From contig OX457027.1 in NCBI GenBank assembly GCA_949752745.1, positions 62,850,329 through 62,914,328 of the forward strand: 64,000 bases of DNA. Direction: 5' to 3'. The notes below the pieces were generated by a model. That model saw only the letters and a list, made by a program, of their open reading frames with translations. It was not told the origin of the DNA and did no database searches. The DNA comes from Protula sp. h YS-2021 (taxonomy: Eukaryota > Annelida > Polychaeta > Sabellida > Serpulidae). Shown here one piece after another: positions 47,401 to 59,739 of this stretch. Each line of letters starts with the position of its first letter. Within the stretch, counting starts at the first letter, position 1. The translations under genes and the position numbers were made by a program.

Positions 47401-48036
47401 TGTTCCAGCATAAACTGGGTATCAAGATGATCAGTATTGAGGCCTGGACTTAGCAATGATTGTGTTTGGATAGGATACGAATATGAATCAGTTTTGTAGC
47501 CTGTGTTGACTGGCGGGGGAAAACTTGGAAAATGCAGTTGGTCTTTATCTGTGCGCTTGGAGGCAGTTTCTCCAGACCCCAAGCTGTAATGTGCACTGCC
47601 CGTTCTTATGTCAGAATGATCCTGTGATGACATCGCTGAAGAACTTGGGAGATAGACATGGTCCAAATTACTGGTCTGAACACAGATTTGTGTATGGCTT
47701 GATTCTTGTGCATGCGTCGTAACAGAATAACACTCGCTGGCTCTTTGGCTACTTGGATTATTTTCTAGCTGATCGTGCTTTTCACTGTCCGATTGGGAGA
47801 CAACAGATAGCAATGACGATATATCAAGGCCTGATACTTTTGACAGCGATGCCAGCAAGACTCTCTGATTTTCGGAAAAGGTATCTACTTTGGATTTGTT
47901 ATCATTTTTACTTCTACATCCATCTTTCCGGTGTTTTACGTACGTCTCGAGTCCAATGAATGTCTTTTGACAGTGGCAACAAAGGTGGATATCATCGCAA
48001 TCCATGCTGTTGTTGGTAACGATGAATGATAACTAC
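42393..48036 (-). CDS. Multi-exon C2H2 zinc-finger protein
   Basis: Read on the minus strand: exon with start codon 48036-46793 (ATG at 48005, after a splice acceptor ttctaacag, so a 5' untranslated exon lies further upstream), 46473-46379, 45074-44889 and 44498-42393. Phases agree across every junction (1, 0, 0). Total about 1,200 residues. The N-terminus has one C2HC-type finger (CCHCQKTFIGLETYVKHRKD), then a long acidic Ser/Gln-rich linker, two KWKPG motifs, one finger pair in the third exon, and about 17 fingers in the last exon. C2H2 arrays of this size usually bind specific DNA in the nucleus. I do not recognise the orthologue, so no symbol is given. A possible further exon at about 45523-45749 was not accepted, for lack of a good in-phase donor. 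Confidence 0.88.
46793..48005 (-). CDS. First coding exon of the zinc-finger gene
   Basis: 404 codons from the start methionine. After the first finger the protein is acidic and Ser/Gln/Thr-rich and probably disordered, up to a basic end holding two copies of GGKWKPG about 45 residues apart, with YTRSKGKVGGKL between them. The donor GTAATT follows at 46792-46787 in minus orientation. The repeated KWKPG block continues into the next exon with GVRHGSGKQYSY. Confidence 0.88.
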
Positions 48037-48282
48037 CTGTTAGAAGATAGAACACAACTTATAGTATTACAAGCAAATGTTCATTTAATCCCGCTGAAAA
48101 AATGAAAGTACACTTGGACCTCTATATAACATCAGTCTTGAAACTAGAGCGGCCAGGGCACAGAAAACATAGAAGTACAGGCTTATATCACACACTTTCA
48201 ACAGACACCTATTTAATTTCTGGTTTTTGCAAACAAAAAACAAATGTCTCCCCGGCAAAACGCATAATTCTCCAATAACTAA

Positions 48283-49043
48283 AGGCATGGCAATTAATTT
48301 GGAATCAGTCGAATGAATTCATCAATACTTTGGTCAGAAGTTATTTTTTCATGTGAAACTTCGCTTGCGTAAAGAACAACCTTTTTTCAATATTCCTTCA
48401 CAATTTTATTGAATTCTAATGGTTTCGTGCACAATAGCAAGCCAAACAATGATCTAGGGGTACCATCACAAATCTTGCAAAATTTGATTTAGGGACAACG
48501 TGAGAAAATCAAACAAAAACAATGCCCGTTGAATATTGTTTTGACATTGTTTTGCACATTATGGGTGGTCTCTTTTGCAACCGATTCTTTATTGTTACAA
48601 AATAATTGCAAAAAATTACTTTGAAATCAAATCAAAAACCGCCCGGTGATTTCACCGCTTACCAGAGCACTCATCGTTGGTCAAACTCAAACTGGACTTT
48701 CCCAAAGGACAGCAGCTCAGAGCTTTGGTGTATCGCAGTCTGCTGGGTCAAAACTGGTCACGAAGTTTCAATAAACAAACAATGTCAAAACAATATTGAA
48801 CGGGTATGGTTTTGGTTGGATTTTCACACATTGTCCCCAAATCAAATTTTGCAAGATTTGTGATGGTGCCCCTTGGTCATTTTGGCTTGCTATCGTGCAC
48901 GAAACCATTAGAATTCAATAAAATTGTGAAAGAATGTTGAAAAATGGTTGTTCTTCATACAAGCGAAGTCTCACATAAAAAAATAACTTTTGACCAAGTA
49001 TGGATGAATTGAATCGACTGATTCCAAATTAACTGCCATGCCT
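48283..49043. repeat. Long inverted repeat (~272-bp arms)
   Basis: 48283-48556 and 48772-49043 are inverse copies with few differences (for example tttggaatcagtcgaat on the left, attcgactgattccaaa-type on the right). The spacer is about 215 bp, less AT-rich, and not repeated in the window. If transcribed, the RNA would form a hairpin of about 270 bp. It may be a foldback transposon. It lies just upstream of the zinc-finger gene start. Confidence 0.9.
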
Positions 49044-49049
49044 GTATTT

Positions 49050-49757
49050 TCCATTTCCATTTTAGGTCAGAAACAATATTCAATTCTGCACACATAATCA
49101 TAATTCATTGTCGAAAATTCAAAAATAAACCAAACTAGAGCGGTCAATGTACACCAAAAACAGTGTACCCGAACAAGTAAAAAAACTTTTATTACCAGCC
49201 TCTGCCTTTTTCGTTTTTTTTTTTTTTTGTAAACAATAACGAGTGTTTCCCCCCGACAGTATTTATAAAGGTTTATTCGAACAAGTTTGTACTTTTTTTA
49301 GAATAATAAGACCTTCTATCTTATAAAATGTATCTCATGTGCCCAGAAATCGGTTTGCGTATCATGTTTATTCAATTTTTGAAGGGAGGGGGCGTAACTT
49401 GACTTGTGAGTATCTCAATCCTCTTTCTTCATACAAATTCAGGTTTAGGTTTTTATCTGGGTCTAGTTGGTGGTCACTACAGACAGGTTTACGGCAGGTC
49501 TTTTTATCCGGGGCTGGAAAGTGCTCATTAAAGGTTTTACTTTATCTCTTTTTTTGACCGGTTTCGGATGGTGGGACTAACTTGGAGCTAAAACGATAGT
49601 GTCGATTACCAGGTATGTCACAATATTGTGAGATACTCTATCCCAATTATATCGTTCTAATAACAACCAATAGCAAAATGGGTAAATTGGGCTTCAGCCT
49701 ATCTAGGGAGAGGGGATAGAATTGGCTAGAGTAGATCGTAATTGGTGACAACAAAAT
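49050..49757. other. Gene-free stretch
   Basis: AT-rich, with poly(T) runs. No coding motif or repeat recognised. Confidence 0.35.
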
Positions 49758-49766
49758 GCTAAATTC

Positions 49767-50273
49767 TAGTCCCAGCGGACCCTCTCTATCTTCCTAGGAC
49801 AGAGAGGGTCACAGTTCCTTCAATACAAATGGCCATTGATCTCAATTTTCGAGACTCTAGATCTTTCGGCGCACGTTCAAGGACACCGAGGCTCGAACTG
49901 GCAGGCTTTTTCTTTAAAAGCACACTGAGAAGTACCCTGGCGCATTATTTTCGACCTCAGCGAAACTCCCAAACTAGAGCAAAGCGTCGTTTTGCAACTG
50001 TAGATTCACTGTTGTTGTGGGCAAAAATAAGGGATTCGATATCCTGATCTCAAGAAAACACACATTTTTCTCAGCAAAAAAATTGTTATCTGACCACAAA
50101 ACTTGTGCGCCATAATTTATAATTGGGCTATTTATGTGATGCACCCTTTCTAAAATAACGCCGTTGGTCCCAGTCGTGCGCCGAGATTTGAAAATCGACA
50201 TCAATGACATTTCATATTATAGGAACTATGACTCTTGCTGTCATAGGAAGACCGCAAGAGTCATCTGGGACTA
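49767..50273 (-). mobile_element. 506-bp family, copy 3 (inverted), 9-bp target duplication
   Basis: GCTAAATTC at 49758-49766 is repeated exactly at 50274-50282. Ends are tagtcccagcggaccc and gagtcatctgggacta, giving AGTCCCAG termini. Subterminal hairpins are perfect here (gaccctctc...gagagggtc). It is the best copy for defining the family. Confidence 0.92.
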
Positions 50274-50282
50274 GCTAAATTC

Positions 50283-51800
50283 CAACTCCACTATATAAGC
50301 CAGCTGCAAGTTTTGCAATCCCATCGACTTAAATATACACCATTTTGTGATATTTGACAAATTAAATTTGTTTTGAACCAAGGAAGATGTTCTTTTTCAT
50401 TTCACCAATTTGGATCTCTTGTAACCATTCTTTCTCCTCCCCCTATATGGGCGATAATGCAATATCTTCCTGAAGCTAACCCTGTCTATATTTCACCTTA
50501 CATCTGAGAGAGATATTGTATCTATCATATCAAAATAATTGATAATTCACTTCAAAATAGTACACGATTTTGCGCAAAAAATAATATAAACCAAGGAAAC
50601 TACAAATCTTGTCACAGTAAATAAAACCCGTTTTCGAATTTCCAACGGTGTGACAGTTTTTTTTAATACCCAAGTTCTCAGTCTTGATGATTATCTTTCG
50701 ATCTTTGTTTGGCATGTGAGATTCATAACTTTAGATTTAGCAATAAGAATAAGCCCACAAGTGTATTATTTGATGGATTATTTTTTGAAGCTGGGAGAAT
50801 TGCATATTGCGTTTGAGTACCCACGCAATACCTGTCGTGTATTTCCATTGCGCAACGGTTCGTGGAATGTGAAAATATCTGGTAAATTATGTGGAGTTAG
50901 GCGGAGGTAATTCAATCATGTTTATTAGGGTGCATTTGGTGTCATGTGTATCACCATGAAAAGGAAAGAAACAAAAACACGGAAAAAATTCGAAGAAAGA
51001 AGAGGGTTATTTTGACTATGCGCGGTTCGCGCACAGGGGTAATTAAAAGGGTTTTGTTATTGATTCTCCACGCTAAGGAAATAAATTTACAGAGTGTCTG
51101 TGTTTAGTTACAAAAGCTACATTTGTCCCTCCATATAAACTTGCTACAGCTTCAAACTTGTTGCTAAAACTGACCCTATTTCCAATTATTTACCCATATC
51201 TGCAATAATTAAATTTGAAGCTTTTTTAGTTGCTTATGTAGCTACAAAATTAGATGAGGCAATTTAAAGACGCCATTATCTTTTATTTTGTTATTTTACA
51301 TTCCTGCGTGTCTAATGTATTTGCTTATATTTATTTTTATTTTATACCGAACACTCTGAATTGATTTTCTTAGAAACCAGACGGGTTTGTTGTTTTCTTT
51401 CTACGCGCATGCTCATAAACAATTTACTTCCGACAGTTGCACCTGATTGACAGGCTCCAAACAGTTGTGGAAACTTTAAAGGAAATTTAGTTGTATTTGA
51501 CATTGCAACCAAAATCTGGATAAATGCCTCCATTACAGCAATTTTAATGTTTTCATCAATGGATGTATCTGGCTGAAAAGGAATGACAAGACGCAAACAA
51601 AACGCTCCAAAACGACTTAAATGTGAGTGGCGAGCGGGAGCATCTGCCGATGGTTTTTAAATTTTGTTCGATGATCATTACCATCATATTTCTGCAATAT
51701 CTCTAACCTTTAGTCAAGGTGGACAGGGTAGAAGATATGCAGTTATAACATTTAAATTACATTTTTTATGGATGCGCACATCACTCGTTCACCGTCTACA
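50283..51800. other. Gene-free stretch
   Basis: Short open frames at 50650-50910 (+) and 51342-51596 (-) have no recognisable motif and no splice or promoter context that I can support. The remainder is AT-rich and without structure. Confidence 0.35.
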
Positions 51801-51812
51801 CCTACTTGAATG

Positions 51813-52387
51813 ATTATCCTTTGCGGTCTCCCTAGGTACTCGTATGACAGCAGAGCCATAGTTTCTGTAATACAACTGACCATCAATGTCAATTTTGCCA
51901 CTCTCTGCTGGCGACTCGGGCCAGTGGCGTTATTTTAGACGTGGTGCATCACGCAAATGGCCAAATTGTAAATTAAGGCACACAATAACAAATTTGTACT
52001 GAGAAAAATACACGTTTCCTTGAGGTCCGGATATAAAAACCCCTATTACCGCCCACAACATTAAATGTACAGTTGCAAAACTTGGGTTTGAGTTTGGGCA
52101 TTTCGTCTGAGTTGAAAATAATCCACCGGGTACTTGCCAGGCGTTGTCTTGTCGCAGTTTCACCTCCTCCCTGGAGGGACCTTTATGTCCGATTGCGAGG
52201 GGACCATTGGGTCAGGTTTAGTCAATCGTCTGTGCTTTTAAAGAAAAATCCTGCTAGTTCGAACCTAGTTTCCTGAAACGTGCGTCGAAAGATCCATAGC
52301 CTCGAACCCTGAGATCATTTGCCAGTTCTATTGTGGGAACTGTGACCCTTTCTGTTATGAGAATTCAGAAGTGGGTCCGCTGGGATT
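51813..52387 (+). mobile_element. 506-bp family, copy 4 (diverged), 9-bp target duplication
   Basis: ACTTGAATG at 51804-51812 is repeated exactly at 52388-52396. It runs parallel to copies 1 and 2 (gcgttattttag, gtgcatcacg, gttgcaaaac, aaagatccatagcctcga) but is much more diverged, and has about 75 extra bp near 52140-52230. The left end has decayed (attatcctttgcgg). Confidence 0.85.
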
Positions 52388-52861
52388 ACTTGAATGCGTG
52401 CACTTCTTAGAACAATGTACGAGAATAACTATACATGGTGTCATTGGTATGGAAATTAGACGCCTTTAAACAAGTTCATTATGGATGTAAAACATTATCT
52501 TTAGTCCTTTCGACTAACATCTTCTTTACTTGCGATACTTGACAAAAGAAATTTGTTTTCAAACATGGAAGACGATCTTTTTAATTCACTAATTTGGGTC
52601 TAACTTTAAATATTTTAGGTTTTGTGAAAGTTATTACGGTTTAGATTTGTTCCATGTAAATGTCGCTGTGCCATCACCATTTCACTTCCATCGTATCTGT
52701 TAAAAATTAGACTGGGGCGAGGAGAGGAATAACAGTTAGATACACTAGATACCCTCTTGCGGTTCGTGTCCGGTAATAAAATTTCTATTACCGGGCCTAT
52801 AGTCCAGGCATTTTGTTCTTAAACGTTTATGTATCGTTTTGTCACACGTTTTAGTTTTTAT

Positions 52862-53336
52862 TCCCCACAGGTAGAACCTGTGGGGAATATATGCGATCGA
52901 CCGCATGTCTGTCGGCCGGTCTGTCATCAAGAGCTTGTTAACACGATAACTTAAAATCTCCTGCAAGGATTTTCATGAAACTTTGTATGTAGCTTCTATG
53001 GGAACAAACACAGATCGGTATTGCAAATGGGCAAGGTTCGTCCCAGGAAAATGGACCAACTGGACTCGGAAAGTTTCAGCTCTTGATTGGCTATTGATGG
53101 CCGTGTTTAACTGATACACATTACATTTTGATGCCCCTTTCGCCCCTTTCCAATAAATGCACCTTTCCTTGCTTTCATCCGCCATACTTGATGATTTTCT
53201 TCTCAGTCCATGTGTTGACATTCGGATGGTGCATTTGTGGTTAGCATGCTGTACAGTATCTGTACTACACAATTATTGCCAAACATTTGCCCGTTTCTGA
53301 GATATTTTACAGCATTGCCTTAACGAGCAATGCAGG
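52862..53336 (+). mobile_element. Helentron-like element, second family
   Basis: Begins with the palindrome attccccacaggtagaacct then gtggggaat, followed by gtctgtcggccggtctgtc. It ends near gcattgccttaacgagcaat then gc, a 7-bp-stem hairpin. The 5' palindrome, GTCY tract and 3' hairpin match the layout of the units at 22611 and 54341, while the sequence is different. Borders are approximate. Confidence 0.5.
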
Positions 53337-53339
53337 CCT

Positions 53340-54335
53340 TCACTGTATCTAACTGAGAAGTGAATTCGCGGTGTCCGCAAACGCGCTACTAGAACAATTG
53401 TCCACATATTTTGTAACAAAACTGGACTCGGTATATACTCAATTAAACAGCTTGGAGTTAAATGTAGATGAAGTATAGCTGTTCAAAGGCAAAACAACTC
53501 AACTGTTAAAAAAAATTGTACACTGTTAGACGTTTCAGTATTTTAGTCCAATAAACCTTTTTTTTTTTTTCATTCAAACAATCCGATGTTATCGTTCGTT
53601 TTTCGGAAAATACGAATTCGCTGAGTTTTTTTTTCTCAGTGTGTAATAAGCCTTATCAGAACTAGGATTTTTTGAAATTAAGAAATGGTGTGAGCAACCA
53701 ATGTTCATGGTGTTGCATGAAACGTTGAAAAATAGGTTCAGTCTGCCAATGCAGTAACATTTCTCCAAAGCATGCTGTTTATAGTAAATATTCTCTCCCA
53801 CACAAGAGACGGCTTGATGCAAGGCGTGGGAACTTTTTCAGCTTGCTGCTAGTACTGGAACACCAATGTGATCTTTGAAAAAAAAACACTCTGTAGCGGA
53901 AGGTCCTCAGTAACTCTAGGGTCTTTAGCCCCGCTTTTCCCGATTTTGCTAAAAAAAAAATTGACACTATAACATACTCTTAAAAAAAATCTTCAACCTG
54001 TTTGGAACGAATATATATCGGTAATATATTTTCAAGCTTGGTTGCATCTGTCCAGTTCTGAAACGGCAGAAACTAGAAAAACAGTGTTGTGAATTCTTTC
54101 TGATATATGCATCCTCGAAGACCAAAGCCATGATATAAGTTTATAAGAATGGTTGGGGTCTCTAAAAACAACTACTCGTTCAGACAATTTATCAGTTGAT
54201 TACTAGGATTGATCAGAGATTTTTCCATTCTCAAATATAATCATCACTATTGTGTTATGCTAATGGATAAATATTTTTGAAAAAAAAATCGGGTTAAACT
54301 AACTCTTGAAAAAAAAACTTTCTGTGTTTCAAACA
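53340..54335. other. Gene-free stretch
   Basis: No coding motif, RNA gene or repeat recognised. Several A and T runs. Confidence 0.35.
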
Positions 54336-54340
54336 CAATT

Positions 54341-55335
54341 ATCCCCCGTGAAACGGAGGGATATAGGTTTGAGATTGTCCGGCCGTCTGTCCGTCCGTCC
54401 GTCCGTCCCCTCTTCAAGCTAAGGACTTTGTGGACACCACTTCTATATCAACGAAGCATAATTCAGCTTTCATATTTCATACAGGCAAAATATAGGGTAT
54501 AAAGATGTGCAACGTCAAGGTTTCAGTTTGATCGAAGCAAAATTGACAAATTGACAGGCTTTTGAAAATCGTCGAAAATAGACATATGTGCACATGTATA
54601 GGACTTTGTGGACACCACTTCTATATCAACGAAGCATAATTCAGCTTTCATATTTCATACAGGCAAAATATAGGGTATAAAGATGTGCAACGTCAAGGTT
54701 TCAGTTTGATGGAAGCAAAATTGACAAATTGACAGGCTTTTGAAAATCGTCGAAAATAGACATATGTGCACATGTATAGGACTTTGTGGACACCACTTCT
54801 ATATCAACGAAGCATAATTCAGCTTTCATATTTCATATAGGCAAAATATAGGGTATAAAGATGTGCAACGTTAAGGTTTCAGTTTGATCGAAGCAAAATT
54901 GACAAATTGACAGGCTTTTGAAAATCGTCGAAAATAGACATATGTGCACATGTATAGGACTTTGTGGACACCACTTCTATATCAACGAAGCATAATTCAG
55001 CGTTCATATTTCACATAGGCAACATATAGGGTATAAAGATGTGCAACGTCAAGGTTTCAGTTTGATCGAAGCAAAATTGACAAAATGACAGGCTTTTAAA
55101 AATCGTCATAAATCGACATATATGCAAACGGAGTGGACTTCGTGGATTAGATAAGATTACATTAGATTAATAAAAAATAGATTCGGGTTATATCTGTTCA
55201 AAGACAGTTTGTAGTATTGTTGATTTGTCGTTCAAGGAAGGGTGTCCATTTTCCTGTCAATGGTTACCCATTAGCTTAGATATTGCATAGGGGTAATATT
55301 TAGGGTTTCACGGGGGATATTGCTGCTCTCTGACA
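54341..55335 (+). mobile_element. Helentron-like element with internal 178-bp minisatellite
   Basis: atcccccgtgaaac near the start (54343) and gtttcacgggggat near the end (55300-55317) are exact inverse copies. After the first come ggccgtctgtccgtccgtcc-type repeats, then four tandem 178-bp units, then unique sequence. A tgctg...cagca hairpin follows the second inverted repeat. No coding frame, so it is non-autonomous. Confidence 0.65.
54423..55134 (+). repeat. 178-bp minisatellite, four copies
   Basis: ggactttgtggacaccactt starts at 54423, 54601, 54779 and 54957, and a truncated fifth start is at 55135. The first three units are almost identical; the fourth has more changes. Confidence 0.93.
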
Positions 55336-56290
55336 GCATCTAGTTTACTGTTTTGATTTTATTTCTACAAAACAACTACTCACCGTCCAACACAATGTTA
55401 AGGAAAAGTGTTCACCCCAGGGCACGAGGATGCTTTTGTTATTGCTAAGGTATTCTATGACACACGACATGAATTCTTAAAATGTGGCAGCGAAATTTGC
55501 GAACGATGCACAGGTTGAAGTAGTTCTCACCACAGTGGATTATTATCTCGATCGTCTACACTTAACCCGCCTCATGTATGCGTGAGAACTTCTGGAAAGA
55601 AAGCGCTTTTGAATGTCACACAAGGATGAGCAATTCGTGGATTCCCAACTGGGCCCCGCTGGGTGGTAAGGTTGTGCCCTAGTAAGCTATGTCTGAACTT
55701 TTGCTTTTACATTATCGGCTGGAGGAGAATCTGGTAAAAAAACCCTCATTTTGTCCAGAGGGGTGTTCTTTTATTGGCTGTCCGTGTGGGCGTCCTGTCA
55801 ACCACCCCATTCTCGCTGCATTTACCGCAACAAGCTTATAATCTATATTCAGTTGTAAGTCGACCTCGGTTCTGGTTCCAATATTGCCTTCCTTAAAACT
55901 GGTGTAAAATGGTAGTTAGGAAGTAAAATGGCATATGGTGCGCATATCATGTGTAGAGATAGTTCTTGAAGGTAAAAACGGTATATGCTGTGCACATTAT
56001 GTGCCATGAATCACGGTACTAGGCTCTCGGACGAAACTTCTGGGTGATGTTCTCTCGAATTATTTAGACCATTCGAGGACTTCAATTAAAAGTTCTCATG
56101 AATGATTAATCGTTAATGATAAAGACGACAGTCGTTCAAGACCAAAACTAACTACTGTATCTCGTATGCCCACCAAAATAGATGCTTTGTAATTCGTCCG
56201 TGGAAAATTCGGGGTTTCGCTTCAGTTCTGGCCCTATTTTGTACATTGCAGTCCATTCTCGCACTTATTTTGTTTCCCATTGCATTATTC
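55336..56290. other. Gene-free stretch
   Basis: No recognisable coding region, RNA gene or repeat. Confidence 0.35.
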
Positions 56291-56298
56291 CAACCATA

Positions 56299-56720
56299 TA
56301 CCGTAATTCCCGGATTATAAGCCGCATCCTTACAGAATTGCCAAAAATGTTTCATTGACCAGACTATAAGCCGCACCCCGGGTCGACTTAAAATGCATTT
56401 TTGCTAATTGCCCTCTCATCACGACAACAAGGGTTTACTGTGCCAGTACCGGTAGTTATCGATCTTTGTGTATTTAGCAGTCCTCTACTAAGCCGTGCAT
56501 ACAGTAGATTAATTAATAACATTGAAATCAAAAGTAGTATTTGTGGTGTTTTTTTTTTTTTTTTTTTTCTTTTTTTTTTTAGAAAAAAAAATCAGCTGTT
56601 TTCGAGGCACTGGCAGAAAGTGCCGAGGCTATTAAACGCCTCGAGTTATAAGCGGCAGGTGGGGGTTTCGCATGTAAAATTGGACTGTAAACCGCCGCTA
56701 ATAGTCTAGGAATTACGGTA
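56299..56720. mobile_element. Inverted-terminal MITE (TACCGTAATTCC type)
   Basis: The left end taccgtaattcccgg and the right end ctaggaattacggta are inverse copies. Next to them ttataagccgc and gccgct(aatag) continue the similarity, and ataagccgc/ataagcggc words recur inside. A TA may be the target. A long T tract (about 56550-56580) divides it. The superfamily is not certain; a Tc1/mariner or ISL2EU-like mover would fit. Confidence 0.6.
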
Positions 56721-56729
56721 GGTTGATGT

Positions 56730-59350
56730 GGTGTCAACCCCCCCCCCCCCCCCCCGCCCATCCACATCCCCTCCTCATTCTTCTTATCTACAAGGGCTGC
56801 ACATTATCAAACATTCGGGTAACAGACAACACTGCACTCTAGTTCAAGGAAAGTCTTCCAGTTAGTAGCTGCTATAAGAACTAAGCAAAACCAGTATAGT
56901 TGTTTAGGATATGTGGCTTTCAAAAGAAAAATTAATTAACTAATTAATTAACTAAAAATTCTTTGGTAGCCTGTGGTGCTTTTCATTTCAGCTTATTTTT
57001 ATGTGTTTTCTGACTCCGAGTAAGAGGGTCAGGGAATTAATCAGTTACTTTGATGTTACGTTTTCAAAATATCGAAAGTTGCTTGAGTAGCCTTTGTATT
57101 GGTACCAAGCCCAGATTTGTAATTGTATTTTTGTTCTTTATGTAATGAATATTTAGACTTTGACTTGTAGAAAAAATGTTTGATCAAACTTGATGGCAAA
57201 GTAATAACGCCGGAAACTAAGTTAGCAGCGTGAGCCTTAGAGTTGCTATTTGTAGCATGATTGATGTGTAATGTTATCATTCATTCTCTTCACAAATAAC
57301 ATCATTTATTCTTCGGTCCTGTCACTCCCCACTCACATAAATATTGTCTAATGGCTGCCTGTACGCAATTTTATGCAAACGACCAGCGTTTTATTCTGCT
57401 ATTTCCTAGTTGTGGTGGCCACAAGAAGGATGGCAGTTGGGTAACAACCCCCATGGCAGTAACTTTCTATTTTACTTGCCAATCATAGATATGTCACTGT
57501 CATCTTTATTGCGTTTCATTTTTGCGTCGCTATAGCAACTGAGTGAAGCTGTCATAATGGTTTCACATGTCCTCAATCTGTCATTGCCTGAAAAGTTTCT
57601 GCCACTGCAGACGATACAACACGTCAGTAAAATTTCAGGCGCCTTCCTGGCACACACTTTTCTCGTGGTTGTTCATCAGGGGCAGGCTCAGCCAAATACT
57701 GGACTCATACCCGAACCAAACGGTATTTTGCACTTAGCCTCGCTGTAGCCATCGAAAACACCTAGCCTTGGGTAAGTTGGGTTTAATAAAATTATTGGGT
57801 AAAGGGGTGGGAGGGCGTACACGTTCATCTCGAAAATTTTAATAACCCAATTCAAGGAATCTGTTGAAGGGTGTCTTTTTATGTTGAGCTTTGTCTTAAA
57901 CAGTCATCACTCTTATAAGCAATGGAATTATTCCCTTTGTGTAACAAGATTTCATTAAGAAAAAAAAGGGCAAGACATTATTTTTTGAGTTGGTATTTAG
58001 CTGCCTGTATTTTCGATAATAAAGAACTCTTATCACGTGATCTGACGGGTGATGCAAAGTAGGTTTGACAGATTTCACCCTGACTGACGTCCACATGAAA
58101 CCAGTTTTAATCAACGTCATTCCTCATCACAAGAGTGGTTATGGCACTCCTGACTTTTGAAGTGCATCATAATTTATCTTCAAATTATACCAAAATAGTT
58201 CTCAAGCCCCGTTTTACTGACAGTTAGAACAGACGCTTGTAAATATTTCAGCGTCTTTTTTTTTTTTTTTTTTTTGCGCTTTGACTTTAGTTCTTTTGAC
58301 CAGACGGATTTTGATAAGTGGACTTCAGTCGAGTTTTTACTGATTGTGAGTAGTTGTGCTTTTGAACGGGAAATTCAAAATTGTAAAATACATTTTTCTG
58401 AGTCGGTTACAGCATACTCAACGCCTGTCCAAGTATTGTAGGGTTGGCTCTGTTGGCGGGTTGCTCTTAATTTAACGGCATTTAGCGGGCATAGATAGTC
58501 TAGTTCCCCCAGTTCTTTTGCAATGAGATATCAGTAATTCGATTAGATAATCGGTTCGTATCACTTGATTATGATTGATTGACATCGACAAGAAGTTCAT
58601 TTGTGCCGCTGCATAAATTTGTCAATTTCTCTCTTTGTTTTGCAATCTTGAATTTAATTTCATGGTCATACTTTATCATTTTTGGTCGAATAAATCAAAC
58701 CATAACTCAAACCAAACCATAACCATAATCAACCAAATATTATAGAACCGTTTCTCTTGATACAGCAAAAATTTTAATAAATTTGGTGTGATTTATTCTC
58801 ATTAGGAATGATCAGAATGACAAAATTGAGTACATAATGCTGATTAATGGCGGACGCCTCAGTAATTTACAGAAATAAATGAATTCTGAGTGAATGGTAC
58901 AAATAAGTTAAATTTTGCCATCATTTTGTTCGAATTCGAAAGTACAGAAATAGTCAAGTTTGGAAGGTGCCGATCGTTTTAGAACGCTATGCAGTCTGCC
59001 CTACCTTTAATTACAATACGACACCTGAAGATATTTATTCACGTGTTTTTTTTTTTGTTTTTTTTTTGTTTTTTTTTTCATTTCAGAGATTCGAATTGAG
59101 AAACAAATGAAGTCAGAATTACATGAATGTCGTTCTTTGGTATTTAAAGCGAAATTGGTAATAGCTTTCATCAATTGTGCTTAGCCATTCGGGAAAATTT
59201 CAGGGTGGAATTAACCAGTTTCCCAGTCTTTTTTTTTTTTTTTTTTCTTTTTGGCGTGTGACGTGTGAATGCAATCGCCTGAACTAGGGAAATGGAACTG
59301 TGACTTGGCCAAAAATGGCCTTTGGGTTTTTTCACGTGATTCTAGGCAAG
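56730..59350. other. Gene-free stretch
   Basis: Contains poly(C) at 56738-56755, poly(T) tracts near 58258-58275, 59045-59080 and 59229-59247, and no open frame with recognisable motifs. Confidence 0.35.
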
Positions 59351-59357
59351 TATATTA

Positions 59358-59733
59358 CTATAAAAAATAGTTTTATCCCGGGGTTCTGGTTAATATTTAG
59401 AATGGCTAAAGCTTGGTTTCTGGTCCGCATTTGGTTGTGACAGCTAAGGATTGACTAGTTGCTTCTGCTGCTGTCACTGAATACTTACACAATAGTGTCT
59501 TATTCTTACGCCAAAAGGACAAATACCATTAGCAGAGAATTTGGTTGTCAGTCGTTGTTTCATTATTTCGCCGATGCCTCTTTTAACCGTGGATGTGACG
59601 TGTTCTGGACAAATGACTTTACTGTGGGAAGCACAAATAAGGTGGCGTTTGGCGGGTTAATTATAGACGATAATAATAGCTCTTATTTGATGAACGACAT
59701 GTTGACAAGTAAAAAGACATGCTCGTGAGTGTC
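59358..59733 (+). other. TATA-like motif followed by a possible exon
   Basis: ctataaaaaatag (59358-59370) resembles a TATA box. A frame with a hydrophobic start (LLLLSLNTYTIVSYSY) runs from about 59459 to a good donor tgctc/gtgagt at about 59725. An upstream ATG (59402) in the same frame meets a stop after 12 codons, and another stop lies directly before the hydrophobic stretch. So this is only a candidate exon of a secreted protein; no family recognised. Confidence 0.2.
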
Positions 59734-59739
59734 ACAGTG

